Part shown: piece after piece, positions 16,744 to 25,614 of the stretch
Numbering within the stretch: the first letter of the stretch is position 1
Layout: each line of letters opens with the position of its first letter
The notes under the pieces: model-generated
Seen by the model: only the letters and a program-made list of their open reading frames with translations
What the model was told of the DNA's origin: nothing
Databases searched by the model: none
From: Natrinema sp031626495
Lineage (GTDB): Archaea > Halobacteriota > Halobacteria > Halobacteriales > Natrialbaceae
Assembly (NCBI RefSeq): GCF_031626495.1
Contig: NZ_JAMQOJ010000008.1
Coordinates: forward strand, 248,001-312,000
Length of the DNA: 64,000 nucleotides
Reading direction: 5' to 3'
Made by a program: the position numbers and the translations under genes

Positions 16744-17894
16744 CGGCCCTGCCGGAGTTCCTCGATGAGCTGTTCGATCGTCTCTCCCTGTTGCTCGATG
16801 ATCTCGCTCTGGCGCTCGACCGCCGCCTCGAGCGCGTCGATCCGCTCGAGCAGTTCGGGATCGGTCTCGGGCGTGGGCGCAGACGTGCTCTGGCTCGGCT
16901 CCGCGGTGGTGACACCGTCTCCGGCGCTGCTCGAGGCCGCCGCATCGGCGGCGTCCGCGAGGATCGACTCCGTCTCCGTCGTCATCGCATCGGCGTCGTG
17001 GTCACCTCCCGTCGTCGAAGCGGACTGGGACGGCGTGGCGGCAGACTGACCGTCGCCCTCGTCGGTCGACACTGTTGCAGCCGGCGTCTCGTCCGTCCCG
17101 ACATCTGCGAGCGGATCGGCGGCGTCCGATTCGTCCGCCACGCTCGCCTCGTCACGTCGCTCGCTGTCCTCCGGCTCCGGCGGATCGGCATCGAGCGGAT
17201 CGACGCCACCGCCGAAATCGACCGAACCCTCGCTGCTGGCCGGCTCGTCATCGTCGCCGCCGAGGGTCTCGTTGAGTTCCTCGAGCGACCCGACGCCGTG
17301 ATAGTCGAACAGCGCCCGCTGGAGTCGTTCGCGGAGGTCGTTTGCCTCCTCGTTTGGCGCTTTGATTCGCTGTGGGCGACCGTCGACCGTGAGGACGATC
17401 TGGGTCGCGACGCTGCCGTCCTCGAACGAGAGGTTCGTCACGCCGTCGAACCGATACTCCTCGTAATCGCCGTCCCAGACCGCTCCGCCGATGTGCTTGA
17501 CGAGTCGATCGCTCGTGATGATCAGGGTCAGTTCGCTGAACCGGTAGGTCTTGACGACCGTCTCGCCGGACTCAGTGATCCCGTTGCCATTGAGTACGCC
17601 GGCGAGGACCGGGTGGAGGACGGCGTCGGTCTTCCCCGCGGGGATCGTGAACTCCTGCGTGCCATCGAGCGCGTACTCGAGGGAGAACTTGGTCTTGCGC
17701 CGGCCCTCCGAGAGGGTCAGTCGGTCGGCGTCGTGGGGATACTCGTCGGCCGATTCGTCGCTCAGGAGGCCGTCGGCGCGGTAGACGATGGTCCGCGTGG
17801 GTGTGATGAAGATCTCGTCGTCGCTGCCCAGAGAGACCCGCGCCGCGATCTCCTCGCCATCGAGAGTAGAGTGGACGATGCCGGGAACGCTCAT
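16740..17894 (-). CDS. Haloarchaeal protein with PH-like N-domain and coiled-coil tail
   Basis: A 384-residue cytosolic protein. The first about 200 residues are beta-rich (IFITPTRTIVYRADGLL, LTLIITSDRLVKHIGG) and resemble a PH-like fold often annotated DUF7115. Residues about 210-340 are acidic, Ser/Thr/Ala-rich and disordered. The last 40 residues (LLERIDALEAAVERQSEII) are a heptad coiled coil, likely for oligomerisation. No enzymatic motifs are visible. Confidence 0.75.
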   Translation of the reverse strand: MSVPGIVHSTLDGEEIAARVSLGSDDEIFITPTRTIVYRADGLLSDESADEYPHDADRLTLSEGRRKTKFSLEYALDGTQEFTIPAGKTDAVLHPVLAGVLNGNGITESGETVVKTYRFSELTLIITSDRLVKHIGGAVWDGDYEEYRFDGVTNLSFEDGSVATQIVLTVDGRPQRIKAPNEEANDLRERLQRALFDYHGVGSLEELNETLGGDDDEPASSEGSVDFGGGVDPLDADPPEPEDSERRDEASVADESDAADPLADVGTDETPAATVSTDEGDGQSAATPSQSASTTGGDHDADAMTTETESILADAADAAASSSAGDGVTTAEPSQSTSAPTPETDPELLERIDALEAAVERQSEIIEQQGETIEQLIEELRQGR

Positions 17895-17996
17895 GGGGCG
17901 CCCTTCGTATCAGTATGTGATAAATCCGTGGGTCCGCGTTACACGCCAGTCTCGAATGAGAAGGTTAAAGAAACGGACCGCACTATCCGTAATCGA

Positions 17997-18149
17997 GCCC
18001 GGGTGGCTTAGCTGGACATAGCGCCGCACTCATAGGGTTCAGAGATTCGGTGCGGTTTCGCCTTGGAAGCCTCCGTGTCCCTCGAGGACTCTGCCGAGCC
18101 TCGAACCTGGGACATGCGGAGATCGAGGGTTCGGAGCCCTCCCCGGGCA
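17997..18149 (+). tRNA. Elongator tRNA-Met (CAU) with a 79-nt intron
   Basis: The acceptor arms GCCCGGG (17997-18003) and CCCGGGC (18142-18148) pair fully, with A73 at 18149. The anticodon stem is CCGCA (18024-18028) and TGCGG (18115-18119), with anticodon CAT at 18031-18033. The T arm is GAGGG/CCCTC with a TTCGGAG loop. The intron is 18035-18113, between positions 37 and 38, the canonical archaeal site cut by the splicing endonuclease. An intron in elongator tRNA-Met is a known haloarchaeal trait. CCA is not encoded. Confidence 0.95.
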
Positions 18150-18293
18150 TGCTTCTCACAGAGATCACGAGTCGAAGACGAGTGGTAACACTGGAAGCAG
18201 GCCCGAATTACTCCGAGCCCGCAGGTCTTGCGCGGACGAGGTGGGCACGAGGCAGGAAAGACGAACGAAATGAACCTTCCTACGGTTCGGTCC

Positions 18294-19235
18294 TCAACAA
18301 GGAGACGGTCTAATCGGGCGGCTCTGTGAGGCGTTCGTCACCGTGACTTCGCCGTCGTCGATGCGAAGGTCGACCCGAACGGTATTATCGCCGGTGCAGG
18401 TCTCGTCGATCGTCCCTTCCGCGTTCGTCGTGGCTCGAAGCGTGTACGTTCCGTCGGGGAGCGCGTCGATTACGAGATATTGCCCGGGAAGCGACGAGTC
18501 GTACACGTCAGCCCATCCGGCACTGATCCCTTGATAGTCACAGTCGAACTGGGCACTGCTGTTGGCGTTTGGACGGGACGGCATCCGGAAGTTGTCCCGG
18601 AGACAAAACGTCTGTTTCTTTCCGACGCCCATCTTCTCGCCAGATTCATTGAATAAGGCATATTTATTGAATCCTTTCAAGTGAGCGTGGCTATGAGAAT
18701 CCGAATATTCGTACAGATCCGGACGATTCATGGGATTCCCTAACTCGGCATCCCTATTTCCGGCATTGTAGATGATCATGTCGAATCGAAGGAGTCGGTG
18801 TTCGCCCGGGGTCACGAACCCGTCTTCGACATCGGCGCTGGATTCGTCGAACACTTCTGTCGAAATTGTAAACTCCCTGACTCCCGGGACGAAGTTGACC
18901 CCCGACCTGGTCTCGGCTCGGTCTTCCCCGACTGAGTCGTCCTCGGTTTGACCGTCTTCTGCTTGGTCGTCCGCGGATTCAGGGTCGGACTCGGTCGGCG
19001 TGGACGGCGGCGCTGTCGAGTTCGCTTCGTCCGCAGGAGTCCCCCCCTCGTCCGCAGTGTCTTCGCTTCCGGAGGCCGTAGCGGGGTCCGTGCTACTGTC
19101 GGACACGCTCGTTGTGAACGGGCTGTCGACCGCAACGCCCGCGAGCGTAATCGTGGCTACCCCCGCCACTGCGATGAGAAGAATCCCCGCCACTACCGCC
19201 GCACGCTTCCTGTCTCGTATGTAATTACCCTTCAT
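18294..19235 (-). CDS. Membrane-anchored lysyl oxidase homologue
   Basis: About 313 residues: an N-terminal transmembrane anchor (12-34), an acidic Ser/Thr/Glu linker (40-110) and a lysyl oxidase domain (120-300) facing outside. Copper ligands are H181, H183 and H185 in DSHSHAHLKGF; the first His of the animal motif is Ser. The residues that would form the lysyl-tyrosyl-quinone cofactor are present: K207 in KKQTFCL and Y245 in WADVYDSS. QGISAGW and the Cys pattern match the family. The start at 19235 was chosen because the frame upstream is unlike the family. It likely deaminates lysines or amines outside the cell. Confidence 0.88.
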   Translation of the reverse strand: MKGNYIRDRKRAAVVAGILLIAVAGVATITLAGVAVDSPFTTSVSDSSTDPATASGSEDTADEGGTPADEANSTAPPSTPTESDPESADDQAEDGQTEDDSVGEDRAETRSGVNFVPGVREFTISTEVFDESSADVEDGFVTPGEHRLLRFDMIIYNAGNRDAELGNPMNRPDLYEYSDSHSHAHLKGFNKYALFNESGEKMGVGKKQTFCLRDNFRMPSRPNANSSAQFDCDYQGISAGWADVYDSSLPGQYLVIDALPDGTYTLRATTNAEGTIDETCTGDNTVRVDLRIDDGEVTVTNASQSRPIRPSPC

Positions 19236-19592
19236 CTTCTCTTCCCGGTCTGCGCTGGACCAAAACGAGAAGAAAAATAGTAAGAATCCGACTGACTGAT
19301 CGTAGACCTCGTGTACTCGTTCGAAATCGTCGACAACCGAGAAACACCTCCGCTCGCTTTCGCTTAGGATCTGGCTACCGAACATCGGAAACGAATCTGT
19401 TCCCGGGAGGAGTCTCGCTCGAGTCGTCATCGATGTTACGCGATCGGTTTCGGCGGCCAGTTCGGTGATCGCATTGGTATCAGTGGTCTGTGAGTCTCAC
19501 GGTAAACCAGCAAGCCGGCTCGGAGGAACGAATTGATAGCAATAATACACACAGCCATTACGTTTAATAGAGTTTACAATCACGGTACCGGT
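19236..19592. other. Intergenic region with two promoters
   Basis: No gene is supported in these 357 bases. The frame of the lysyl oxidase stays open for another 65 codons, but the sequence is not family-like. A TATA element (GTTTAATAG, about 19562-19570) lies 28 bases before the next start on the plus strand. Confidence 0.4.
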
Positions 19593-19823
19593 ATGCAGAA
19601 CAGATATATCGTGATTTTCGCGCTCGAGGGAGCCGGGTTCGGCGTGATTTTCTATCTCCTCGCTCGAGAGGCGGTCCGCTCTGTTTTCGATGTTACTGAG
19701 CTGATACCACAGTTTCCGTATGCTGGAATCGTCGCGAACGCCGTCGGTGGGACCGCCGTGCTCCTGCTCCTCGATTTCCTGACGGTCTCGGTGGCACGGC
19801 GCCTCGGACTCCACAAAGTATGA
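19593..19823 (+). CDS. Small two-pass membrane protein
   Basis: A 76-residue protein with hydrophobic segments at about 3-22 (YIVIFALEGAGFGVIFYLL) and 45-66 (GIVANAVGGTAVLLLLDFL) and a short basic tail. The ATG at 19593 is favoured by a TATA element 28 bases upstream; a start 20 codons earlier would add a poor N-terminus. There is no recognisable family. Confidence 0.6.
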   Translation: MQNRYIVIFALEGAGFGVIFYLLAREAVRSVFDVTELIPQFPYAGIVANAVGGTAVLLLLDFLTVSVARRLGLHKV

Positions 19824-19879
19824 ACGGCAAGCCGACCGAGGCGGATCGCGGTCGATGCGTCCGGTCGAGGGGTGATGGG

Positions 19880-20188
19880 TCAGGCGTCGTCGGTCGTTTC
19901 GCCCCAGTCTGTGAAGCAGTCCGCGGGTTCGACGTCACGAATCGCCTCCATCCCCTCGCTGGGGATGTGTTTGAAACAGCGCGGTTCGTCCTCCGTGACG
20001 GCGATCCACGCTGCCTCGTCGCCACAGACCGCACAGCGAGGCGCGCCGCCAACTCGCAGCGCGTACCACCAGCGAAGCCGCTCGAGTCGGCCCCTAATCT
20101 CTGCTTCGACACGATTTCGCAGCCGAGATAGACGACCGCCGGCCGCAGTCGATCCGCCCCCGGAATCGGTCCCCTCGTCGACAGTCAT
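19880..20188 (-). CDS. Haloarchaeal CxxC protein of unknown function
   Basis: A 102-residue protein with a Gly/Ser-rich start, a basic helix (LRNRVEAEIRGRLERLRWWY) and the segment CAVCGDEAAWIAVTEDEPRC followed by FKH. CxxC with the later Cys and His could make a small zinc site. It appears conserved in composition with other haloarchaeal hypotheticals. The final residues run to an acidic tail. No pathway link is visible. Confidence 0.65.
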   Translation of the reverse strand: MTVDEGTDSGGGSTAAGGRLSRLRNRVEAEIRGRLERLRWWYALRVGGAPRCAVCGDEAAWIAVTEDEPRCFKHIPSEGMEAIRDVEPADCFTDWGETTDDA

Positions 20189-20305
20189 GTTCGTGTATTC
20201 GCGTAGCGCGCGGGTTACACTTTGGCATCCGATTTTTCAGTCGCCGAAACGTCGATGGGATCCGGTTGCGATCAAACTACCCGGCGTCTCGTGAAGCATT
20301 CCAAT

Positions 20306-20680
20306 TCAGGCGATCGAACTGTCCTCGTCCGCTGCGGCCGCGAGATGCTGTCGGCCCCAGTCGCGCATCTCCTCGATGACGGGCTCGAGCGATTCGCCGA
20401 GTTCGGTCAGCGAGTACTCGACGCGAACCGGCTTCTCGCTGACGATCTCTCGGTTGACCAGCTGCTTTTCCTCGAGGTCGTCGAGCACGTCGGAGAGGAC
20501 CTTGCTCGAGATGCCGCCGACCTCGTCTTCGAGGGCGTTGAACCCGAGCGGTCCGTTCTCGAGCAGCCGGTGAATGATGACGGTGTGCCATTTCTTCCCG
20601 ATCAGCGACGCGGTGGAAGTGATCGGACACCACTCCTCCCCCGCACACCAGACGTCTACTCGCTGTGTGGACTCGTCCAT
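20306..20680 (-). CDS. HxlR-family winged-helix regulator
   Basis: A 124-residue HxlR protein starting MDESTQRVDVWC. The core CPITSTASLIGKKWHTVIIH, the HTH GFNALEDEVGGISSKVLSDV and the wing RVEYSLTELGESLEPVI are typical. C12 and C18 lie at the N-terminus, where several HxlR proteins sense oxidants or electrophiles. It is divergent from a thioredoxin-reductase-like gene, and three GTAAC palindromes lie between them, so it probably controls itself and that gene. Confidence 0.9.
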   Translation of the reverse strand: MDESTQRVDVWCAGEEWCPITSTASLIGKKWHTVIIHRLLENGPLGFNALEDEVGGISSKVLSDVLDDLEEKQLVNREIVSEKPVRVEYSLTELGESLEPVIEEMRDWGRQHLAAAADEDSSIA

Positions 20681-20723
20681 AGCCCTCGGTACGTCCCGAA
20701 CGCGCAAATAGTTGTATCTGGGA

Positions 20724-20744
20724 AGCGAGTTACCGGCTGTAACT
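20724..20744. promoter_or_regulatory. Palindromic operator candidate 1 (hxlR side)
   Basis: CGAGTTAC and GTAACTCG form perfect eight-base arms around CGGCT. It lies 44 bases upstream of the hxlR start and directly upstream of an AT-rich TATA-like element on the minus strand (about 20704-20712). It shares the GTTAC/GTAAC core with the other two palindromes in this gap. Confidence 0.65.
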
Positions 20745-20794
20745 CGTCTCTGGCGTGTTTGATCACCGCCATCGCCGACGTGGAGCCGGGTCAC

Positions 20795-20816
20795 TTACCG
20801 GTTCGTAACCGGGTAA
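20795..20816. promoter_or_regulatory. Palindromic operator candidate 2 (middle)
   Basis: CGGTT-CGT-AACCG (20799-20811) sits inside a longer imperfect inverted repeat with TTACC at 20795 and GGTAA at 20812. The half-site is again GTAACC. It lies about 50 bases upstream of the reductase start. Confidence 0.55.
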
Positions 20817-20851
20817 CCGTCGCGTTAGCTGACGTTTATGCCTGCAGAGGC

Positions 20852-20864
20852 GTAACCAGGTTAC
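20852..20864. promoter_or_regulatory. Palindromic operator candidate 3 (over the reductase start)
   Basis: GTAACC-A-GGTTAC is a perfect palindrome ending two bases before the ATG at 20866. A TATA-like GTTTATG about 27 bases before the ATG implies a leaderless transcript. The palindrome would therefore overlap the initiation complex and block it when bound. Confidence 0.65.
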
Positions 20865-20865
20865 A

Positions 20866-21912
20866 ATGAGTAACCACGGACTGACGAATCAGGACGCTAT
20901 CGGCGACGAGCAGTATTACGAGGTCGTCGTCGTCGGTGGTGGTCCGGCAGGGCTGACGACCGCACTGTATGCAACGCGCCTCGGTCACGAGACCGCCGTG
21001 TTCGACCGTGGCGGCGGCCGAGCCGCGATGATGCAGGAGACGCATAACGTCATCGGCACCCCGGAATCGGTATCGGGAACCGAATTCCTCTCGACAGCCG
21101 TCGACCAGATCCAGTCGTACGGTGCCGACTACCGCCGGGAGTTCGTCACGAACATCGAGCGCGTCGATGACGCGTTCGCTCTCGAGACGACGGACGGTCT
21201 GGCCGTCGCGGAGCGCGTCGTTCTCGCGACCGGGTTCTCGGACGGTCGCCCCGACCCACCGCTGCCCCGAACCGGGCGCGGCCTCCACTACTGTCTGCAC
21301 TGCGACGCCTACATGTTCGTCGACGAACCGGTGTACGTGATGGGCCACGGAGAGAGCGCGGCTCACGTCGCGATGATCATGCTCAACTACACCGACGACG
21401 TCGACCTACTGCTCCGGGGCGAGGAGCCCACGTGGAGCGACGAGACGGCGACGATGCTCGAGGGCCACCCCGTCGACATCGTTCGCGAGGACGTGACCGG
21501 CGTCCGAAACGGCGACGACGGCTGGCTCGAGGCCCTCGAGTTCGCCGACGGAGCCGTCCGCGAGTACCGCGGCGGGTTCGCGATGTACGGGAGCGAGTAC
21601 AACAACGACCTCGCGGCCGACCTCGGCGCAGAAATAAACGACGACGGCACGGTCGCCGTCGACGATCACGGCCGAACGTCGGTCGAGGGCCTGTACGCCG
21701 TCGGCGATCTAACGCCCGGTCACAACCAGGTTCCCGTCGCGATGGGACAGGGCGCGAAGGCGGGGATCGCGATCCACAAGTCGCTCCGGGAGTTCCCGAA
21801 ATCGGTCGCCGAACTCGAGGCCGAGGGAACCGTCACGACGAACGACGTTCCCGCGATGGCCCCCGATCTCAGGAGCCAGGCGAGTGACCACTCCGCGGCC
21901 GAGGGCGACTGA
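20866..21912 (+). CDS. Thioredoxin-reductase-like FAD/NAD(P)H oxidoreductase
   Basis: A 348-residue flavoprotein. The FAD motif VVVVGGGPAGLTTALYA is at 20-36, the redox pair C143-LH-C146 in HYCLHCDAY, a degenerate NAD(P) motif VMGHGESAAHVAM at about 163, and the C-terminal FAD motif LYAVGDLTPGHNQ at about 280. It follows the short TrxR plan. The NADPH-binding site departs from GxGxxA (GHGESA), so the electron donor may differ from NADPH. Control by the divergent HxlR protein is likely. It may reduce a thioredoxin or a thiol stress product. Confidence 0.9.
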   Translation: MSNHGLTNQDAIGDEQYYEVVVVGGGPAGLTTALYATRLGHETAVFDRGGGRAAMMQETHNVIGTPESVSGTEFLSTAVDQIQSYGADYRREFVTNIERVDDAFALETTDGLAVAERVVLATGFSDGRPDPPLPRTGRGLHYCLHCDAYMFVDEPVYVMGHGESAAHVAMIMLNYTDDVDLLLRGEEPTWSDETATMLEGHPVDIVREDVTGVRNGDDGWLEALEFADGAVREYRGGFAMYGSEYNNDLAADLGAEINDDGTVAVDDHGRTSVEGLYAVGDLTPGHNQVPVAMGQGAKAGIAIHKSLREFPKSVAELEAEGTVTTNDVPAMAPDLRSQASDHSAAEGD

Positions 21913-22174
21913 GAGAGTTCGGGTGGAGTCTAGATCGAGATCGAACTTGTAGCGGCCGTCGGACGCCGTGCGGGACGGACCGGACGATTCGGAATCATCG
22001 CTCGGGCGTTTCGATCCGAGTGTAGTACTCCGCTACCGACGAGTCGGACCCGATGACTGTCTTTCTCGACGACACTCGATCTTTTTCTGATCGACGTGGA
22101 AGCCATCGTCATGCCGCTGTACCCCCGTCTCTATCCTCGGGGCGCCAGCCAGGTGCCGATCACGGGGTGGTCAC

Positions 22175-24034
22175 GTGACTGACTCGGGCTACACGCCGAT
22201 CGAATCCTACGGCGTCATCGGGAACCTGGAAACGTGCGCGCTCGTCGGCCCGGACGGGTCGATCGACTGGTTTCCGTACCCTCACCTCGAATCGCCGACG
22301 ATCCTCGCTGCGATCCTCGATCCGGAGCGCGGCGGTCGGTTTCGCATTGGTCCGACGGATACGGCCGAGGGGAGTCAGCAGTACGTCGAGGGGACGAACG
22401 TCCTCGAGACGGCGTTCGAAACCGCGGCCGGGACGGCGACGGTGACGGATTTCCTGCCGCCGGCCGGGGCCGTCGATCATCCGAAGAAGATCCTCTACCG
22501 CGGCGTCAGCTGTGCGAACGGCGAAATCGACCTCGAGATCGAGTACGAGCCACGCTTCGACTACGGACGCGCGAACACGACGTTCACGCGGACGGAGACG
22601 GGACTCCGTGCGGCGGGTCACGACGAGCAGACGGTGCTCGAAACCCCGATCGATCTGGCCGTCGACGGTGATCGCGCGACGGGGGAGATCTCGCTCGAGG
22701 CGGAGGAAACGGCCTGGTTCGCGCTCCGGTGTACGGGTGCCGAAACCGTAGCTTCCGATCCGGAAGACGCGCTGTCCGACACGATTCAGTTCTGGCGGGA
22801 CTGGTCGCACAGCTGTGCCGAGGCGGGCGGCTGTGCCTTCGGCGGCCCGTGGCACGACTGCGCGGTTCGCTCCGGGCTCGTCCTCAAACTCCTCACGCAC
22901 GCCGAGTCGGGCGCGGTCGCCGCCGCCCCAACGGCGTCGCTGCCGGAAGACATCGGCGGCGTTCGAAACTGGGACTACCGGTACAACTGGCTCCGCGACG
23001 CAGGGTTCACCGTCCAGGCGCTGATGAACCTCGGCCACGTCGAGGAGGCGGCCGACTACGTCGACTGGTTCATGGATCTCTGCCAGACCGACGACCCCGC
23101 GCAACTCCAGCCCCTCTACGGGCTCCACGGGAACGCGGACCTCGAGGAACGGGAACTCGACCACCTCGCCGGCTATCGGAACTCCCGACCGGTTCGGATC
23201 GGCAACGGGGCCGCCGACCAGACGCAACTCGACATCTACGGCGAACTCCTGCTCGCGGTCGACGAGATGCTGGGCCACGGCCGAGACCTCGACGGCGGCG
23301 ACTGGGCGACGATCCGCGATATCGTCGAGTACGTCCGGGACGTGTGGGACCAACCGGACGCCGGAATCTGGGAGGTCCGGGGCGGCGCGAAGCAGTTCGT
23401 CTACTCGAAAGTGCTGTGCTGGGTCGCCCTCGATCGCGGAATCGATATCGCCGTTGAACGCGACCGCGACGCGCCGCTCGAGGACTGGCGGGACGTCCGC
23501 GAAGCGATCGAGACGGACGTCCTCGAGAACGGCTACGACGAGGATATCGGTGCGTTCGTGCAGGCCTACGGCTCGGACGCGCTCGACGCGACCGGCCTGT
23601 TGCTTCCCATCGTCGGGTTTCTCCCGTTCGACGACGAGCGGATCCGTGGGACGATCGAAGCCATCGAGGCCGACCTCGTCGAAGACGACGTGCTCGTCAG
23701 GCGGTACGACGGCGACGACGGCCTGCCGGGGGACGAAGGGGCCTTCGTCCTCTGCTCGTGCTGGCTGGTCGACGCGCTCGCGCTCTCCGGGCGCGTAGAC
23801 GAGGCCCGCGAGCGATTCGAGGCGCTCCTCGAGTACGTGAACCCGCTCGGACTCGTCGCCGAGGAGTTGGATACCGATACCGGCGCACACCTCGGCAACT
23901 TCCCGCAGGCGTTCAGCCACATCGGCATCATCAACAGCTCCCTGTACATCGGCTACGCGATGGGTCGTGATTCGGCCGCACTGGCGCCGATGGGTATCCG
24001 CCTCGGTGATCCGGTCGACATCGACGGCTGGTGA
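22175..24034 (+). CDS. Glycoside hydrolase family 15 protein (glucoamylase/trehalase-like)
   Basis: A 619-residue GH15 enzyme starting at GTG (MTDSGYTPIESYGVIGNLET). It has an N-terminal beta-sandwich (1-240) and an (alpha/alpha)6 barrel (250-600). NWDYRYNWLRDAGFTVQAL is a strong family mark. The Glu pair appears in the region PDAGIWEVRGG and near VAEELDTDTGAHLGNFPQAF. There is no signal peptide, so it works in the cytoplasm on maltodextrins, glycogen or trehalose. The exact substrate is unresolved. Confidence 0.9.
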   Translation: MTDSGYTPIESYGVIGNLETCALVGPDGSIDWFPYPHLESPTILAAILDPERGGRFRIGPTDTAEGSQQYVEGTNVLETAFETAAGTATVTDFLPPAGAVDHPKKILYRGVSCANGEIDLEIEYEPRFDYGRANTTFTRTETGLRAAGHDEQTVLETPIDLAVDGDRATGEISLEAEETAWFALRCTGAETVASDPEDALSDTIQFWRDWSHSCAEAGGCAFGGPWHDCAVRSGLVLKLLTHAESGAVAAAPTASLPEDIGGVRNWDYRYNWLRDAGFTVQALMNLGHVEEAADYVDWFMDLCQTDDPAQLQPLYGLHGNADLEERELDHLAGYRNSRPVRIGNGAADQTQLDIYGELLLAVDEMLGHGRDLDGGDWATIRDIVEYVRDVWDQPDAGIWEVRGGAKQFVYSKVLCWVALDRGIDIAVERDRDAPLEDWRDVREAIETDVLENGYDEDIGAFVQAYGSDALDATGLLLPIVGFLPFDDERIRGTIEAIEADLVEDDVLVRRYDGDDGLPGDEGAFVLCSCWLVDALALSGRVDEARERFEALLEYVNPLGLVAEELDTDTGAHLGNFPQAFSHIGIINSSLYIGYAMGRDSAALAPMGIRLGDPVDIDGW

Positions 24035-24049
24035 GCGTCCGAATCGACC

Positions 24050-25462
24050 TTAGAGTTCGTCTGAAAGCACCTTCGCAGCGACGAGCACCGGATCCCAGGT
24101 GGTGTTGAACGGCGGCGCGTACGCGAGATCGTAATTTTCCACGTCGGAGACCGTCGCACCTTCCGAGAGCGCCGCGACGATAGCGTGGCTTCGGTGGACC
24201 GCGCCCTCGCCGTACTCGCTGACGAGGCTCGCGCCGAGAACGCGACCGGAGTCACGGTCGGCGGTCAGCGTGACCGTGACGGTGCCGTCCTCGGGATAGT
24301 AGCCGGCCCGCGATTTCGCCGTTATCGTCTCGCTGACCGGATCGAACCCGGCCTCGCGGGCCTCCTCGAGGTCGACGATTCCGGTTCGAGCGGCTTCGAC
24401 GTCGAAGGCCTTGACGGCCGCTGTACCGGCGATGTCGCCGTCTTCAGTCGGCGTCCCGGTGACCGTCTGGCCGACCGCACGGCCGTGGCGATTGGCGGTC
24501 AGCGCCAGCGGAACGTACGCGGGCTCGCCAGTAACGACGTGGGGCGCCTCGGCGCAGTCGCCCGCTGCGTAGACGTCGGGCGCGCTCGTCTCGCGGTAGG
24601 CGTCGGTCGCGATCGCACCGGTCTCGCCGAGTTCGATACCAGCGTCCTCGGCGAGGCTCGTTCGGGGGCGAACCCCGGTCCCGAGGAGTACCATCTCGAC
24701 CGCGACCCGCTCGTCGGCGGTAACGACTGCCTCGACGCGGTCGCCGCCCGAGAGCGCCCGTACCTCGGAATCGAGGTAGAGCGAAACGTCCTGCTCCCGG
24801 AGGTGCTCCGCGACGGACTCGCTCGTTTCGTCGCTAAATCCGTTCAGGACGCGGTCGCCGCGCTGAAAGAGGTTTACCTCGAAACCGTTCGCCGCCAGCG
24901 CTTCGGCCATCTCGACGCCGATATAGCCGCCGCCGACGATTCCCACAGGGCCGGTACAGTCCTCGAGATACCGGCAGGCCGGTCCCCGGTCCGGCTGTTG
25001 GAGCTCTTCCTCGTCGCGCGCTCGAGCGACGTACTCGCGTAGTTCCTTCCCGTCGCTCATCGAGCCGAGCGTGTACACGCCCTCGCGGTCGACGCCGTCG
25101 ATCGGGGGCACTACCGACTCCGACCCCGTCGCGATCAGCAAGTGACCGTAGGGCTGGACAACGGTACCGGACTCGCCCTCGGCGGTGACGGTCCGCGTGT
25201 CGGTATCGATGTCGACGACCTCGTGTCCCGTCCGGAGATCGATGTCGCGCTCCTCGCGGAACTCCTCGGGCGTCACCGAGACGAGGTCCTCGAGCGACTG
25301 GATCTCTCCTTTCACGTAGTAGGGGAGCCCGCACGCGCCGTAGGAGACCCACTCGCCTTTTTCGAAGACGACGACCTCGCGGTCGGGGTCGTCGCGTTTG
25401 GCCTTGCTCGCCGCTGACATCCCCGCCGCGTCGCCGCCGACGATAACGAACGGATCGCTCAT
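24050..25462 (-). CDS. CoA-disulfide-reductase / NADH-oxidase-like flavoprotein
   Basis: A 470-residue pyridine nucleotide-disulfide oxidoreductase. The FAD motif IVGGDAAGMSAASKAKR is at the start; the single redox cysteine C44 in SYGACGLPYY matches the active Cys of CoA-disulfide reductases and NADH oxidases. The NAD motif is GIVGGGYIGVEMAEAL. The C-terminal dimer domain ends YAPPFNTTWDPVLVAA, typical of the group. The ATG at 25462 has a TATA element (TAATTATATG) centred 28 bases upstream, which decides against GTG/ATG five codons earlier. It may reduce CoA or gamma-glutamylcysteine disulfides. Confidence 0.9.
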   Translation of the reverse strand: MSDPFVIVGGDAAGMSAASKAKRDDPDREVVVFEKGEWVSYGACGLPYYVKGEIQSLEDLVSVTPEEFREERDIDLRTGHEVVDIDTDTRTVTAEGESGTVVQPYGHLLIATGSESVVPPIDGVDREGVYTLGSMSDGKELREYVARARDEEELQQPDRGPACRYLEDCTGPVGIVGGGYIGVEMAEALAANGFEVNLFQRGDRVLNGFSDETSESVAEHLREQDVSLYLDSEVRALSGGDRVEAVVTADERVAVEMVLLGTGVRPRTSLAEDAGIELGETGAIATDAYRETSAPDVYAAGDCAEAPHVVTGEPAYVPLALTANRHGRAVGQTVTGTPTEDGDIAGTAAVKAFDVEAARTGIVDLEEAREAGFDPVSETITAKSRAGYYPEDGTVTVTLTADRDSGRVLGASLVSEYGEGAVHRSHAIVAALSEGATVSDVENYDLAYAPPFNTTWDPVLVAAKVLSDEL

Positions 25463-25614
25463 ATCGGAGACCATCACAGGCGACTCATATAATTAGTCGC
25501 TGACTGTGCACGGGCGCTACAAGAGCGTCAGCGAACGGCGTTTCTGGACCCGACGCTACTCGTCGAGAGGCGCCACTGTCGGGTGTCAGTCACGCGTCGA
25601 ACCGAGAGACGGGC

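Noticed and set aside
16710..18011. A 433-codon plus-strand frame opposite the coiled-coil protein, running into tRNA-Met
   Set aside because: It overlaps the tRNA gene and is the complement of a real acidic gene; no motif is present.
18150..18293. Possible attachment site or RNA gene after tRNA-Met
   Set aside because: No repeat of the tRNA 3' end occurs in the window and no fold is evident.
18294..19430. Longer start for the lysyl oxidase gene
   Set aside because: The extra 65 residues precede what is clearly an N-terminal membrane anchor and lack family resemblance.
22160..23920. A 586-codon antisense frame over the GH15 gene
   Set aside because: A shadow of a strongly conserved gene; its composition (Arg/Val-rich, low acidic balance) is not haloarchaeal.
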